Shown: positions 6,257 through 13,148, counted from the first letter of the stretch. The stretch is 13,184 nt of DNA from Candidatus Atribacteria bacterium (GCA_018056205.1 JAGPGC010000019.1:1-13184), one strand, 5' to 3'. The notes: generated from the letters alone by a model not told the origin. Translations and numbers: made by a program.

Positions 6257-7897
6257 TCAGACCATCAATGATTTTGTTTTTCTCGGACTTTCCATTCGGC
6301 AGACCTGAAGTGGACACCGTTTTTCAATTATATGAGACTTAAATTCCTCTTGGAAATAATCCAAACAACGGAGTAATGGGTTTGGTGCTGCTTGACCTAA
6401 GCCACAGAAGGATGTTCGTTTGATATGTTCACCCAAAAATGCAAGTTTTTCTAAATCTTGTTCGTTACCCTTCCCCAATGAAATTCGTTCTAAAATCTCA
6501 ACGATCCTTTTGTTTCCAATCCGGCAGGGGGTGCATTTCCCACATGATTCATGAAGAAAAAAATCACAAAAATTCTTTACGACATCAATAATACAATGAG
6601 TATCATCGATTACCGTTAATGCTCCCGAACCAAGTGCCGATTGATAGCGAGGAAGAGTATCAAAAGCCATGGGAACATCGAGTAAATCGGGGGTCATCGT
6701 TCCACCCGAAGGACCTCCGGTTTGAACTAATTTAAGTCCATGACCATTTCTAATCCCACCACCTGCTTGATAAACCAATTCTCGGAGAGTAGTTCCCATG
6801 GGAACTTCAATAAGTCCCAGATTGATTACATTCCCAGTCAAAGTAAATACCTTGGTCCCTGGACAGGTAGGTGTTCCAATACTTTTAAACCATTCTGGTC
6901 CATTGAGAATAATCGGTGGAATATTGGCAAGAGTCTCGACATTATTGATAACTGTCGGCTTTCCCCATAAACCTTTTTCAGGAGGATAAGGTGGTTTCAT
7001 TCGAGGTTCCCCCCGCTTACCCTCCATTGATTCCAGAAGTGCGGTTTCTTCGCCACAAATGTAGGCTCCGGCTCCTTTTCTAATACCAATTCGGAAAGAA
7101 AATCCTGACTGGAGAATATCATCACCCAGGAGACCATATTCCATTGCTTGTGAAATAGCTATTTCTAAATGACGAATACTCTCTGGATATTCACCGCGGA
7201 CATAAATATACCCCTGAAAAGCTCCTACGGCAAATCCAGCAATAGCCATAGCTTCCAGGATAGAATGAGGATCCCCTTCCAGGATCAAACGATCTTTGAA
7301 GGTTCCCGGTTCACCCTCATCAGCATTACAAACAATATACTTTTCATCATCTTGGGCTTTTTGAGTAAATTCCCATTTCAGACCAGTCGGGAATCCAGCT
7401 CCACCTCTACCAAGTAATCCAGAATCTTTCACAATTTTAATAGCTTCCTCCGGAGTTCCAGACAAAACCTTTCCTAAGGCCATATATCCATCCCGGGCAA
7501 TATAATCTTCTATATTGGTTGGATCAATAAATCCACTATTTCTCAAGACCACCCGCTTTTCTCGAGTCAAAGGAAAAATTGGCTGAAAACCCTGATAGGT
7601 AGTTTCAGTTGGACCTAAATACCTGTAATCTTTTACTGGTCGACCTTTAAGAAGGTGTTCTTCAACGATGGTTTTGACCTGATCAAGGCTTACCGGAGCA
7701 TAGATGACATTATCCGGATAAATGATTACAAAAGGAGAAGGGAGACCCGCTCCAAATGATCCGGTATCGAGAACCCGGACTTCTTGAGAAAGGCCTAACC
7801 GTTCAATCTCTTTCTCAAATTTCTCCCGAATCTGGGCAGCACCTAATACTACTGAACTACTGGTCATTTCAATCAATACGTGTGAACGATAAAGCAT
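6257..7897 (-). CDS. hydB: NuoF-like hydrogenase subunit HydB with a cysteine-less N-terminal domain
   Basis: This 546-residue NADH/FMN subunit would pass electrons between NAD(H) and HydA. The NuoF core is intact: FMN/NADH-site stretches GRGGAGFP (163-170), NADEGEPG (191-198) and CGEETALLESMEG (281-293), an SLBB region (about 364-395), and the [4Fe-4S] motif C452, C455, C458 with C498. The N-terminal thioredoxin-like domain (about 5-90) aligns without gaps to the paralogue encoded at 8395-11481, but its four [2Fe-2S] ligand positions read E10, S15, S47 and G51. The C-terminus ends soon after CPLQVC (528-533), so the two-cluster ferredoxin domain known in Thermotoga-type HydB is absent. GAGGGGGG lies 9 nt before the ATG and supports the start. 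It is 22 bp from hydA and downstream of hydC. Confidence 0.94.
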   Translation of the reverse strand: MLYRSHVLIEMTSSSVVLGAAQIREKFEKEIERLGLSQEVRVLDTGSFGAGLPSPFVIIYPDNVIYAPVSLDQVKTIVEEHLLKGRPVKDYRYLGPTETTYQGFQPIFPLTREKRVVLRNSGFIDPTNIEDYIARDGYMALGKVLSGTPEEAIKIVKDSGLLGRGGAGFPTGLKWEFTQKAQDDEKYIVCNADEGEPGTFKDRLILEGDPHSILEAMAIAGFAVGAFQGYIYVRGEYPESIRHLEIAISQAMEYGLLGDDILQSGFSFRIGIRKGAGAYICGEETALLESMEGKRGEPRMKPPYPPEKGLWGKPTVINNVETLANIPPIILNGPEWFKSIGTPTCPGTKVFTLTGNVINLGLIEVPMGTTLRELVYQAGGGIRNGHGLKLVQTGGPSGGTMTPDLLDVPMAFDTLPRYQSALGSGALTVIDDTHCIIDVVKNFCDFFLHESCGKCTPCRIGNKRIVEILERISLGKGNEQDLEKLAFLGEHIKRTSFCGLGQAAPNPLLRCLDYFQEEFKSHIIEKRCPLQVCRMESPRKTKSLMV

Positions 7898-7918
7898 GAA
7901 TATAATCCCCCCTCTCGG

Positions 7919-8395
7919 TCATCGGTAAAGTGCAAAGATTTCTCGAATACGCTCAGCATTTAAATTGCCATAAGTGACATCATTAATCATCATGGCCGGT
8001 GCAACTCCACACACTCCAAGACAACTGGTGACTTCAAGGGTAAATAAACCATTTTTGGTGGTTTCACCCTCTTTCACACCCAATTCCCTTTTTACAGCTG
8101 CTAAAACATCAGTAGCACCTAAAACATGACAGGGAGCATTTTTACAAATCCGAATGACAAATCTTCCTACTGGTTTGGTTTCAAAAAAAGAATAAAAGGT
8201 CGCCACTCCATAAATTTTACTGGAAGGAATACCAGTTTTGTGGGATATCCGTTCCAGAACATCTTTAGGAAGATAGCCATAAATCTGAGAAACATCTTCA
8301 AGAATAGCCATCAATGGGGTCTTTTCCTCTTGATATCGATCAATGATTTCATCAATCTTAGAATAGACCAGCTCAGTTCCTAACCGTTCATTCAT
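7919..8395 (-). CDS. hydC: NuoE-like [2Fe-2S] subunit HydC (second NuoE copy)
   Basis: This 158-residue protein has a NuoE-type helical N-terminus with the IYGYLP and IYGVATFYSFF stretches, then a thioredoxin-like [2Fe-2S] domain with all four ligands: C84, C89 (ICKNAPCHV) and C125, C129 (SCLGVCGVAP). NuoE-type subunits sit beside NuoF and hold an off-pathway or relay [2Fe-2S] cluster; in bifurcating hydrogenases the equivalent is HydC/HndA. It overlaps the stop of the NuoF-GltD fusion by one base (TAATG) and is 21 bp upstream of hydB, so translation is probably coupled to the fusion. Because the adjacent HydB has lost its own N-terminal cluster, this subunit may carry the only [2Fe-2S] next to that flavin. 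The pairing with HydB rather than the fusion is inferred from gene order. Confidence 0.94.
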   Translation of the reverse strand: MNERLGTELVYSKIDEIIDRYQEEKTPLMAILEDVSQIYGYLPKDVLERISHKTGIPSSKIYGVATFYSFFETKPVGRFVIRICKNAPCHVLGATDVLAAVKRELGVKEGETTKNGLFTLEVTSCLGVCGVAPAMMINDVTYGNLNAERIREIFALYR

Positions 8396-11300
8396 TACTC
8401 TTCCTCCTCTACAGCAACAAGTTGATGAAGCTTTTTCATTTTCTTTTCTAAATCACATCGTAAGCATCTTTCTGCTTCACGTTTGGCATCAGCTTCACTC
8501 ATACCCATCTTTACTTCTGCAAAACTACCGATCCGCTCTTTAACCGGTAATTCAGAAATATAGACCCTTTTTATTTCCTGAAGTACTGGTGGCTCTTCTA
8601 AAATCTGCATTCTTTCTGGTTCAGCAATGAATTCTTCTTCCTCATCACCTTTTAATTTTCGGAGATATTGATGAATACTATAAGCAGCTTTCTTCCCATA
8701 AGCCATGGCATTGACCACAGTTGCTTCGGCACCAATCATATCTCCTCCAGCAAAAACACCGGGTTGGGAGGTTAAAAGAGTATAATGATCGACCATCACA
8801 TTTCCCCATCGATCAGCATGTAAACCACCTAGTTTATCCACCTCTGGCATTTGTCCAACCGCTGGTACCACCATATCACAATCAATAACCATTTCCGCAC
8901 CTTCGATGGGAACTGGTTTTTTCCGACCACTTCGATCAAATTCACTTAATCGCATTCGTTGAAGCTTTATAGCTTTTACTTTACCTTTCTCATCTCCAAC
9001 AATTTCCAATGGTGCCATTAGGTAATGGAAATTTACTCCCTCTTTCTCGGTATCTTCGATTTCTTCCGGAATAGCAGGCATCTCAGAACGGGTTCTTCGA
9101 TAAACAATATTCACTTGTTCAGAACCTAACCTCAAAAGAGTTCGGGCTGCATCCATAGCAGCATTACCACCACCTAAGATCACTACATTTTTGGGAACAT
9201 CAATATTTCCTCCCAAGTTAATAGTTTTTAAAAGATCCAGTGCCGGAACGACACCATCAAAGTGTTCTCCAGGAATACCCAATGGAGCACTTTTCCATGC
9301 TCCAACTCCCAAAAAGACGGCGTCAAATTTTTCTTTTAATTCATCCAATGAAATATCTTTTCCGATGGTAGTATTCAGTTGAATTTTTACTCCCATGGCT
9401 CGAATCTGGTCAATATCCCAGTTAAGTGGCCCTCTGGGTAGACGATAGGCTGGAATTCCAGCTGCTAACATTCCTCCGGCAACCGGTAAAGATTCATAAA
9501 TGGTTACCGAGTATCCTTTCCTAGCTAAGAAATAAGCACAAGTTAAACCAGCTGGTCCCGATCCAACAATAGCTACTGTTTCTTCTCGTTTACGTTCCAT
9601 CATGACCGGTAATCTAATATGGTTTTTCATGGCATAATCAGCTACAAAACGTTTTAAATCATCAATCGCTGCTGGTTCGTCAAGTTGGCCTCGTCGGCAT
9701 TTCGCTTCACAGGGTCGGTGGCAGACTCGACCACAAACTGAAGGTAGGGGGTTAGAATCACGAATTATACGGAGAGCTTCGATATATTCACCCTCTTTAA
9801 TTAACGAAATATATCCAGGAATGTCAATTTCCAAAGGACAGGTATGTTGACAGGGAGATTGAAATAAAGATCGACAAACCACCGCGGGACATCGTTTTTC
9901 CCGAATATGCATCTCATATTCTTCACGGAAATATTGAAGGGTACTTAAAACTGGATTGGGAGCAGTTTGTCCTAAACCACAAAGTGCGGTATTTTTAATT
10001 TGGATCGCCAATTCTTCCAGCAGTTCGATATCTCCTTCGCGTCCTTGGCCTTCGGTTATCCTTTGTAAAATTTCCAACATTCGTTTGGTTCCAATTCGGC
10101 AAGGGGTACATTTCCCACAGGATTCGTCTTGAACAAATTCTAAAAAATAGCGGGCTAAGTCCACCATACAGGTGTCTTCATCCATGACAATTAAGCCGCC
10201 TGATCCCATTATTGCTCCTAATTCTTTGAGTGAATCATAATCAATTTTTACATTAAGAAATTCCTTGGGAATGCATCCTCCTGATGGTCCTCCAATTTGA
10301 ACTGCTTTAAATTTTTTACCATCACGTATTCCTCCTCCCAGATCGTAAACGATCTCACCGAGAGTCATTCCCATGGGGATTTCTACTAATCCAGTATTGG
10401 TTACATCCCCAGCCAGAGCAAATACTTTGGTTCCTTTACTATTTTCGGTTCCTATAGAAGCAAACCATTCCGGACCATTATTGATAATTGATGGTATATT
10501 TGCCCATGTTTCTACATTGTTAATGACGGTGGGTTTATTCCATAATCCACTTTGGGCTGGAAAGGGTGGTTTAGGTCGAGGCATTCCCCGCCGTCCTTCA
10601 ACTGAAGCAATTAGAGCAGTTTCTTCCCCACAGACAAAGGCTCCGGCTCCAATGCGAATTTCCACATCAAAGTCGAACCCACTGTTCATAATATTCTTTC
10701 CTAAAAGTCCTAACTCTCGAGCTTGGTCAATGGCAATGGATAAACGTTCAATGGCCAGTGGATATTCAGCGCGAACATAAACATAACCTTGGTTGGCGCC
10801 AATCGAGAATCCAGCAATTGCCATGGCTTCGAGAACTGAATGAGGATCACCTTCCAAAATGCTCCGATCCATGAAAGCTCCTGGATCACCTTCATCAGCG
10901 TTACAAATAATGTATTTTGGAGTAGTCTGGCTTTTTTTGGTAAATTCCCACTTCAAACCGGTTGGGAAACCAGCACCTCCACGGCCGCGAAGACCAGATT
11001 TTTTTATCATACTGATGACTTCATCCGGTGTCAAGGAAGTCAAAACTCTCCCCAAAGCCAGATATCCATCTCGGGCAATATACTCCTGAATATTCAGAGG
11101 GTTGATAAAACCACAATTACGTAATGCAATTTTTACTTGTTTTTTGAAAAAATCTATTTCTTGAATAAATTTTTTTCGCTCCTCTTCAGATCCTTGAAAA
11201 AGTAAACGGTTAACAACTCTTCCTTTTAAAAGATGTTCTTCAACTATTTCCTGGGCATCCTCGGGAAGCAATTTTTGATAAAAAACTCCTTCAGGATAGA

Positions 11301-11481
11301 TGATTGCCAAAGGACCCATATTACATGGTCCAACACACCCCGTTTCCACCAATCGTACTTCATTTTCTAACCCATTCTTCTGAATTTCACGAATAAGTGC
11401 ATCTTTAATCAACAAAGCGCCAGATGAGACACATGCTGCACCAGCACAAAGTAATACCTGGCTTCTTTCCATCTCAGCCAT
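8395..11481 (-). CDS. Fusion protein: NuoF-like NADH dehydrogenase module + GltD/NfnB-like FAD/NADP oxidoreductase
   Basis: One uninterrupted 1028-residue frame. Residues 1-540 form a complete NuoF: thioredoxin-like [2Fe-2S] (C12, C17, C49, C53), FMN/NADH motifs GRGGAGFP (166-173), NADEGDPG (194-201) and CGEETALIASVEG (284-296), SLBB (about 367-400), and [4Fe-4S] C455, C458, C461, C501. Residues about 541-1010 resemble the small subunit of glutamate synthase and the large subunit of Nfn: cluster region C544, C548, C583, C587, C591, C595; FAD motif VGSGPAGL (639-646); nucleotide motif LGGGNAAMD (769-777) followed by YRRTRSEMP (794-802), a pattern typical of NADP(H) binding; and FAD motif AGGDMIGAEATVVNA (911-925). 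RCLRC (C1006, C1009) near the C-terminus completes eight cysteines. AGGAGGA 7 nt before the ATG supports the start. A role linking NAD(H), NADP(H), ferredoxin and hydrogenase is inferred; no glutamate synthase large subunit is in the window. Confidence 0.93.
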   Translation of the reverse strand: MAEMERSQVLLCAGAACVSSGALLIKDALIREIQKNGLENEVRLVETGCVGPCNMGPLAIIYPEGVFYQKLLPEDAQEIVEEHLLKGRVVNRLLFQGSEEERKKFIQEIDFFKKQVKIALRNCGFINPLNIQEYIARDGYLALGRVLTSLTPDEVISMIKKSGLRGRGGAGFPTGLKWEFTKKSQTTPKYIICNADEGDPGAFMDRSILEGDPHSVLEAMAIAGFSIGANQGYVYVRAEYPLAIERLSIAIDQARELGLLGKNIMNSGFDFDVEIRIGAGAFVCGEETALIASVEGRRGMPRPKPPFPAQSGLWNKPTVINNVETWANIPSIINNGPEWFASIGTENSKGTKVFALAGDVTNTGLVEIPMGMTLGEIVYDLGGGIRDGKKFKAVQIGGPSGGCIPKEFLNVKIDYDSLKELGAIMGSGGLIVMDEDTCMVDLARYFLEFVQDESCGKCTPCRIGTKRMLEILQRITEGQGREGDIELLEELAIQIKNTALCGLGQTAPNPVLSTLQYFREEYEMHIREKRCPAVVCRSLFQSPCQHTCPLEIDIPGYISLIKEGEYIEALRIIRDSNPLPSVCGRVCHRPCEAKCRRGQLDEPAAIDDLKRFVADYAMKNHIRLPVMMERKREETVAIVGSGPAGLTCAYFLARKGYSVTIYESLPVAGGMLAAGIPAYRLPRGPLNWDIDQIRAMGVKIQLNTTIGKDISLDELKEKFDAVFLGVGAWKSAPLGIPGEHFDGVVPALDLLKTINLGGNIDVPKNVVILGGGNAAMDAARTLLRLGSEQVNIVYRRTRSEMPAIPEEIEDTEKEGVNFHYLMAPLEIVGDEKGKVKAIKLQRMRLSEFDRSGRKKPVPIEGAEMVIDCDMVVPAVGQMPEVDKLGGLHADRWGNVMVDHYTLLTSQPGVFAGGDMIGAEATVVNAMAYGKKAAYSIHQYLRKLKGDEEEEFIAEPERMQILEEPPVLQEIKRVYISELPVKERIGSFAEVKMGMSEADAKREAERCLRCDLEKKMKKLHQLVAVEEEE

Positions 11482-11488
11482 AATGTTT

Positions 11489-11495
11489 TCCTCCT
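11489..11495 (-). promoter_or_regulatory. Strong ribosome binding site of the NuoF-GltD fusion
   Basis: AGGAGGA on the minus strand ends 7 nt before the ATG at 11481, just after the stop of the preceding ferredoxin gene. It fixes the start of the fusion and suggests efficient independent initiation. Confidence 0.8.
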
Positions 11496-11502
11496 GTTGA
11501 GT

Positions 11503-11871
11503 TTATCGTTCAGTATGTACGACCCACTCCCCAATGATTTGACCATTCACCACATGGGAAGAAATGATTTGTCGTGCTTTGTCCGGTGATAAATCTCCAT
11601 ACAATACCTTTTCTCCACTTTTTTCTACACTGATTAAGGGTTCCCGATCACAGAGACCAATACATCCCGCCTGGGTCACAATAACATTTTTTAAATTCCT
11701 TTTGGAAATTTCATCAAGAATAGATGACATCACTTGACGAGCACCGGCAGCAATACCACAAGTTCCCATGCAAACCACGATCTTTACATCAGCAGTTCCT
11801 TCCCGAAGCATGGTATTCTTTTGAGCTTCTTCTTTAATTCTCTTTAAATCATCAATGCTAGTAATTTTCAT
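11503..11871 (-). CDS. Thioredoxin-like [2Fe-2S] ferredoxin (HndB-like)
   Basis: This 122-residue soluble protein has the cysteine pattern of thioredoxin-fold [2Fe-2S] ferredoxins: C34 and C38 (CMGTC) with C70 and C74 (GCIGLCD). It resembles the small HndB subunit of Desulfovibrio NADP-reducing hydrogenase, and the order NuoE-like, HndB-like, NuoF-like parallels HndA-HndB-HndC. It probably relays single electrons beside the NuoF flavin. The ATG at 11871 follows the preceding stop by only 3 nt, and the Shine-Dalgarno sequence AAGGAG lies inside the last codons of the GHKL ATPase gene, so the two are likely co-translated. A general ferredoxin used by other partners is possible, but operon position argues for a complex subunit. 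Confidence 0.88.
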   Translation of the reverse strand: MKITSIDDLKRIKEEAQKNTMLREGTADVKIVVCMGTCGIAAGARQVMSSILDEISKRNLKNVIVTQAGCIGLCDREPLISVEKSGEKVLYGDLSPDKARQIISSHVVNGQIIGEWVVHTER

Positions 11872-11874
11872 CCC

Positions 11875-12423
11875 TTAAACTCCTTCCTGAATTTGGTTTT
11901 CCTGATATTGAATCCATTCTTTGATACTTTGAAGAACTGGTAAGATATCTTGCGGCCCTTGAAGACCTAACTCTTGAGACATTTTTTTAGTATTAAAAGA
12001 CCAACGACAATTATCTTTTACGTGTTCATACTCAATCTCGATTTCCGGATGAGATGCATAAACTACCATAAGCGTTTCAGGGAGATTACCGAGAGGAGGC
12101 AGATCGATATGATTTCTTTGAAAGGTAGCTCTGATAGAAGTTCCCTTTCCAGGTTGAGAATCGATGGTGAGCTCCCCACCACACAGGGAAGTGAGTTGTT
12201 CCAAAAGAGGAATTCCCATCCCCACTTTTTTGTTTTGTTCAGTAAAGAAAGGATCTTTAACTCGAGCTAAGACCTCTTGGTCCATCCCTTTCCCGTTATC
12301 TTGAATAGTAAGGATAAACTGATTCGATTGGCTATCCTCAACGAGAGAAACACTTATTTTGCTTGCCTTGGCTCGTATGGAATTTTCCATAATATCAAGG
12401 ATGTGCAAGGCTAATTCTTTCAT
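11875..12423 (-). CDS. Stand-alone GHKL (histidine kinase-like) ATPase domain protein
   Basis: This 182-residue soluble protein is essentially one HATPase_c domain: N-box HILDIMENSIRA (7-18, N14), G1 box DNGKGM (42-47), F-box-like DPFFTEQ (57-63) and G2 box GMGIPLL (68-74). All ATP- and Mg-binding signatures are present. There is no phospho-acceptor histidine domain, no sensor and no membrane segment, so it is not a complete two-component kinase. The tail (about 105-182) is a small alpha/beta-like region I do not recognise. The start overlaps the nuoE stop by one base (TAATG), placing it firmly inside the hydrogenase operon. From memory, such ATPase genes recur beside NuoE-type hydrogenase genes in anaerobes, but their function is not established. 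An anti-sigma-like or partner-kinase role is possible but unsupported. Confidence 0.88.
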   Translation of the reverse strand: MKELALHILDIMENSIRAKASKISVSLVEDSQSNQFILTIQDNGKGMDQEVLARVKDPFFTEQNKKVGMGIPLLEQLTSLCGGELTIDSQPGKGTSIRATFQRNHIDLPPLGNLPETLMVVYASHPEIEIEYEHVKDNCRWSFNTKKMSQELGLQGPQDILPVLQSIKEWIQYQENQIQEGV

Positions 12424-12926
12424 TATTGATAGTTTTTAAGAATATTGGTTACCTGAGAGGGATTGACCCGTTTATGAACATCGTTGTCGATTCGAACCAC
12501 CGGAGCTAAACCACAAGCTCCTGCACATCGCATAACTTCTAAGGAATAGAGCCCATCCTCGGTAATTTCTCCAATTTCTAATGAGAGCTCCTTTTGAAGT
12601 TGAGTCAGGATTTCCTGCCCTCCCCTAACATAACAAGCTGTTCCAAGGCAAACTTGGATAACGTGCTTTCCCCGAGGTTTCATAGAAAAAAAATGATAAA
12701 AAGTGACTACACCATAGACTTCGCTCAGAGGTACATCTAATTTTTTCGCTACGACTCTTAACACGGGGGGAGGAAGATATCCAATTAGGTCTTGAGCAGC
12801 ATGAAGAGCCTGAATAAGCATACCTGATTTTCCCTGAAAATCAGCTAAGATATGCTCTAGTTCATTCAACTGCTCGGGAGATATTTCTAACACCTTTACT
12901 TTTTCTAATACTTCAGCTTGGGCCAC
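12423..12926 (-). CDS. NuoE-like [2Fe-2S] subunit (HndA-like, first NuoE copy)
   Basis: This 167-residue protein has the NuoE layout: a helical N-terminus with GYLPPPVLRVVA and VYGVVTFYHFF stretches, then a thioredoxin-like [2Fe-2S] domain with C93, C98 (CLGTAC) and C134, C138 (CAGAC). It is a clear paralogue of the NuoE-like gene at 7919-8395. As first gene, and followed by an HndB-like ferredoxin and a NuoF with intact clusters, it is probably the partner of the fused NuoF. The start is a GTG, supported by AAGGAGGG 6 nt upstream and by a promoter at a suitable distance. In bifurcating hydrogenases and NAD-linked formate dehydrogenases this subunit lies next to the FMN subunit in the cytoplasm. 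Confidence 0.93.
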   Translation of the reverse strand: MAQAEVLEKVKVLEISPEQLNELEHILADFQGKSGMLIQALHAAQDLIGYLPPPVLRVVAKKLDVPLSEVYGVVTFYHFFSMKPRGKHVIQVCLGTACYVRGGQEILTQLQKELSLEIGEITEDGLYSLEVMRCAGACGLAPVVRIDNDVHKRVNPSQVTNILKNYQ

Positions 12927-12932
12927 GTGTTG

Positions 12933-12940
12933 CCCTCCTT
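12933..12940 (-). promoter_or_regulatory. Ribosome binding site deciding the GTG start of the first NuoE-like gene
   Basis: AAGGAGGG on the minus strand lies 6 nt before the GTG at 12926-12924. The near-perfect complementarity to the 16S rRNA tail supports GTG as the true start. Confidence 0.8.
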
Positions 12941-12968
12941 CGTACAGTTTTCTGAAACATTCGGCAAT

Positions 12969-12997
12969 ATTATAAATCTTTTATTTAATTTTATCAA
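12969..12997 (-). promoter_or_regulatory. Strong sigma70-type promoter of the hydrogenase operon
   Basis: On the minus strand TTGATA (12997-12992, five of six to consensus) and TATAAT (12974-12969, perfect) are separated by exactly 17 nt. The expected start near 12962 gives a leader of about 35 nt that contains the ribosome binding site. No comparable promoter is evident inside the operon, so all seven genes are probably co-transcribed from here. Confidence 0.8.
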
Positions 12998-13002
12998 ATT
13001 AA
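12985..13002. promoter_or_regulatory. Palindrome overlapping the -35 box, candidate operator
   Basis: TTAATTTGATAAAATTAA on the minus strand has perfect 7-bp arms around a 4-bp centre and covers the whole -35 hexamer. A regulator bound here would block RNA polymerase. The sequence does not fit the Rex consensus I know, and the high AT content makes chance occurrence likely enough to keep confidence low. Confidence 0.3.
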
Positions 13003-13110
13003 TCAAAGTAAACTTTTATTTTGACTATAAGTATTTCTACCCTGAAAATACCGGAATGTTTTTTAAGGTAATTCTTTTAGAGCAACCAACCAGGATCTCC
13101 TTCTGGGCTT

Positions 13111-13148
13111 TCACCCTCATCCTCACCTTCTCCCATCCAGGGAGAAGG
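13111..13148. repeat. REP-like palindromic intergenic repeat
   Basis: The plus strand reads a CCCTCAtcCTCAC lead-in followed by a perfect 9-bp hairpin, CCTTCTCCC (13126-13134), loop ATCCA, GGGAGAAGG (13140-13148). A CCCTCACCCTAACCCTCTCCC...GGGAGAGGG pattern is one I know as a dispersed intergenic repeat in many bacterial genomes, and this looks like a variant. The T-rich stretch after it is separated from the stem, so it is not a clean intrinsic terminator. Nothing else recognisable is seen between 13020 and the window end. Confidence 0.55.

Noticed and set aside
9850..9900. NuoF and GltD as two separate genes joined by sequencing error
   Set aside because: The frame is continuous, with conserved residues up to and beyond the junction, and no stop, start or ribosome binding site lies between the modules; a real fusion is the simpler reading.
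10373..10780. 135-codon open frame on the plus strand
   Set aside because: It runs antisense to the strongly conserved NuoF core of the fusion, and its translation has no family features; it is a shadow of that coding sequence.
12985..13002. Rex (NADH-sensing) operator at the hydrogenase promoter
   Set aside because: The palindrome TTAATTTGATAAAATTAA lacks the TTGTGAA/TTCACAA-type arms, so it is listed only as an unspecified candidate operator.
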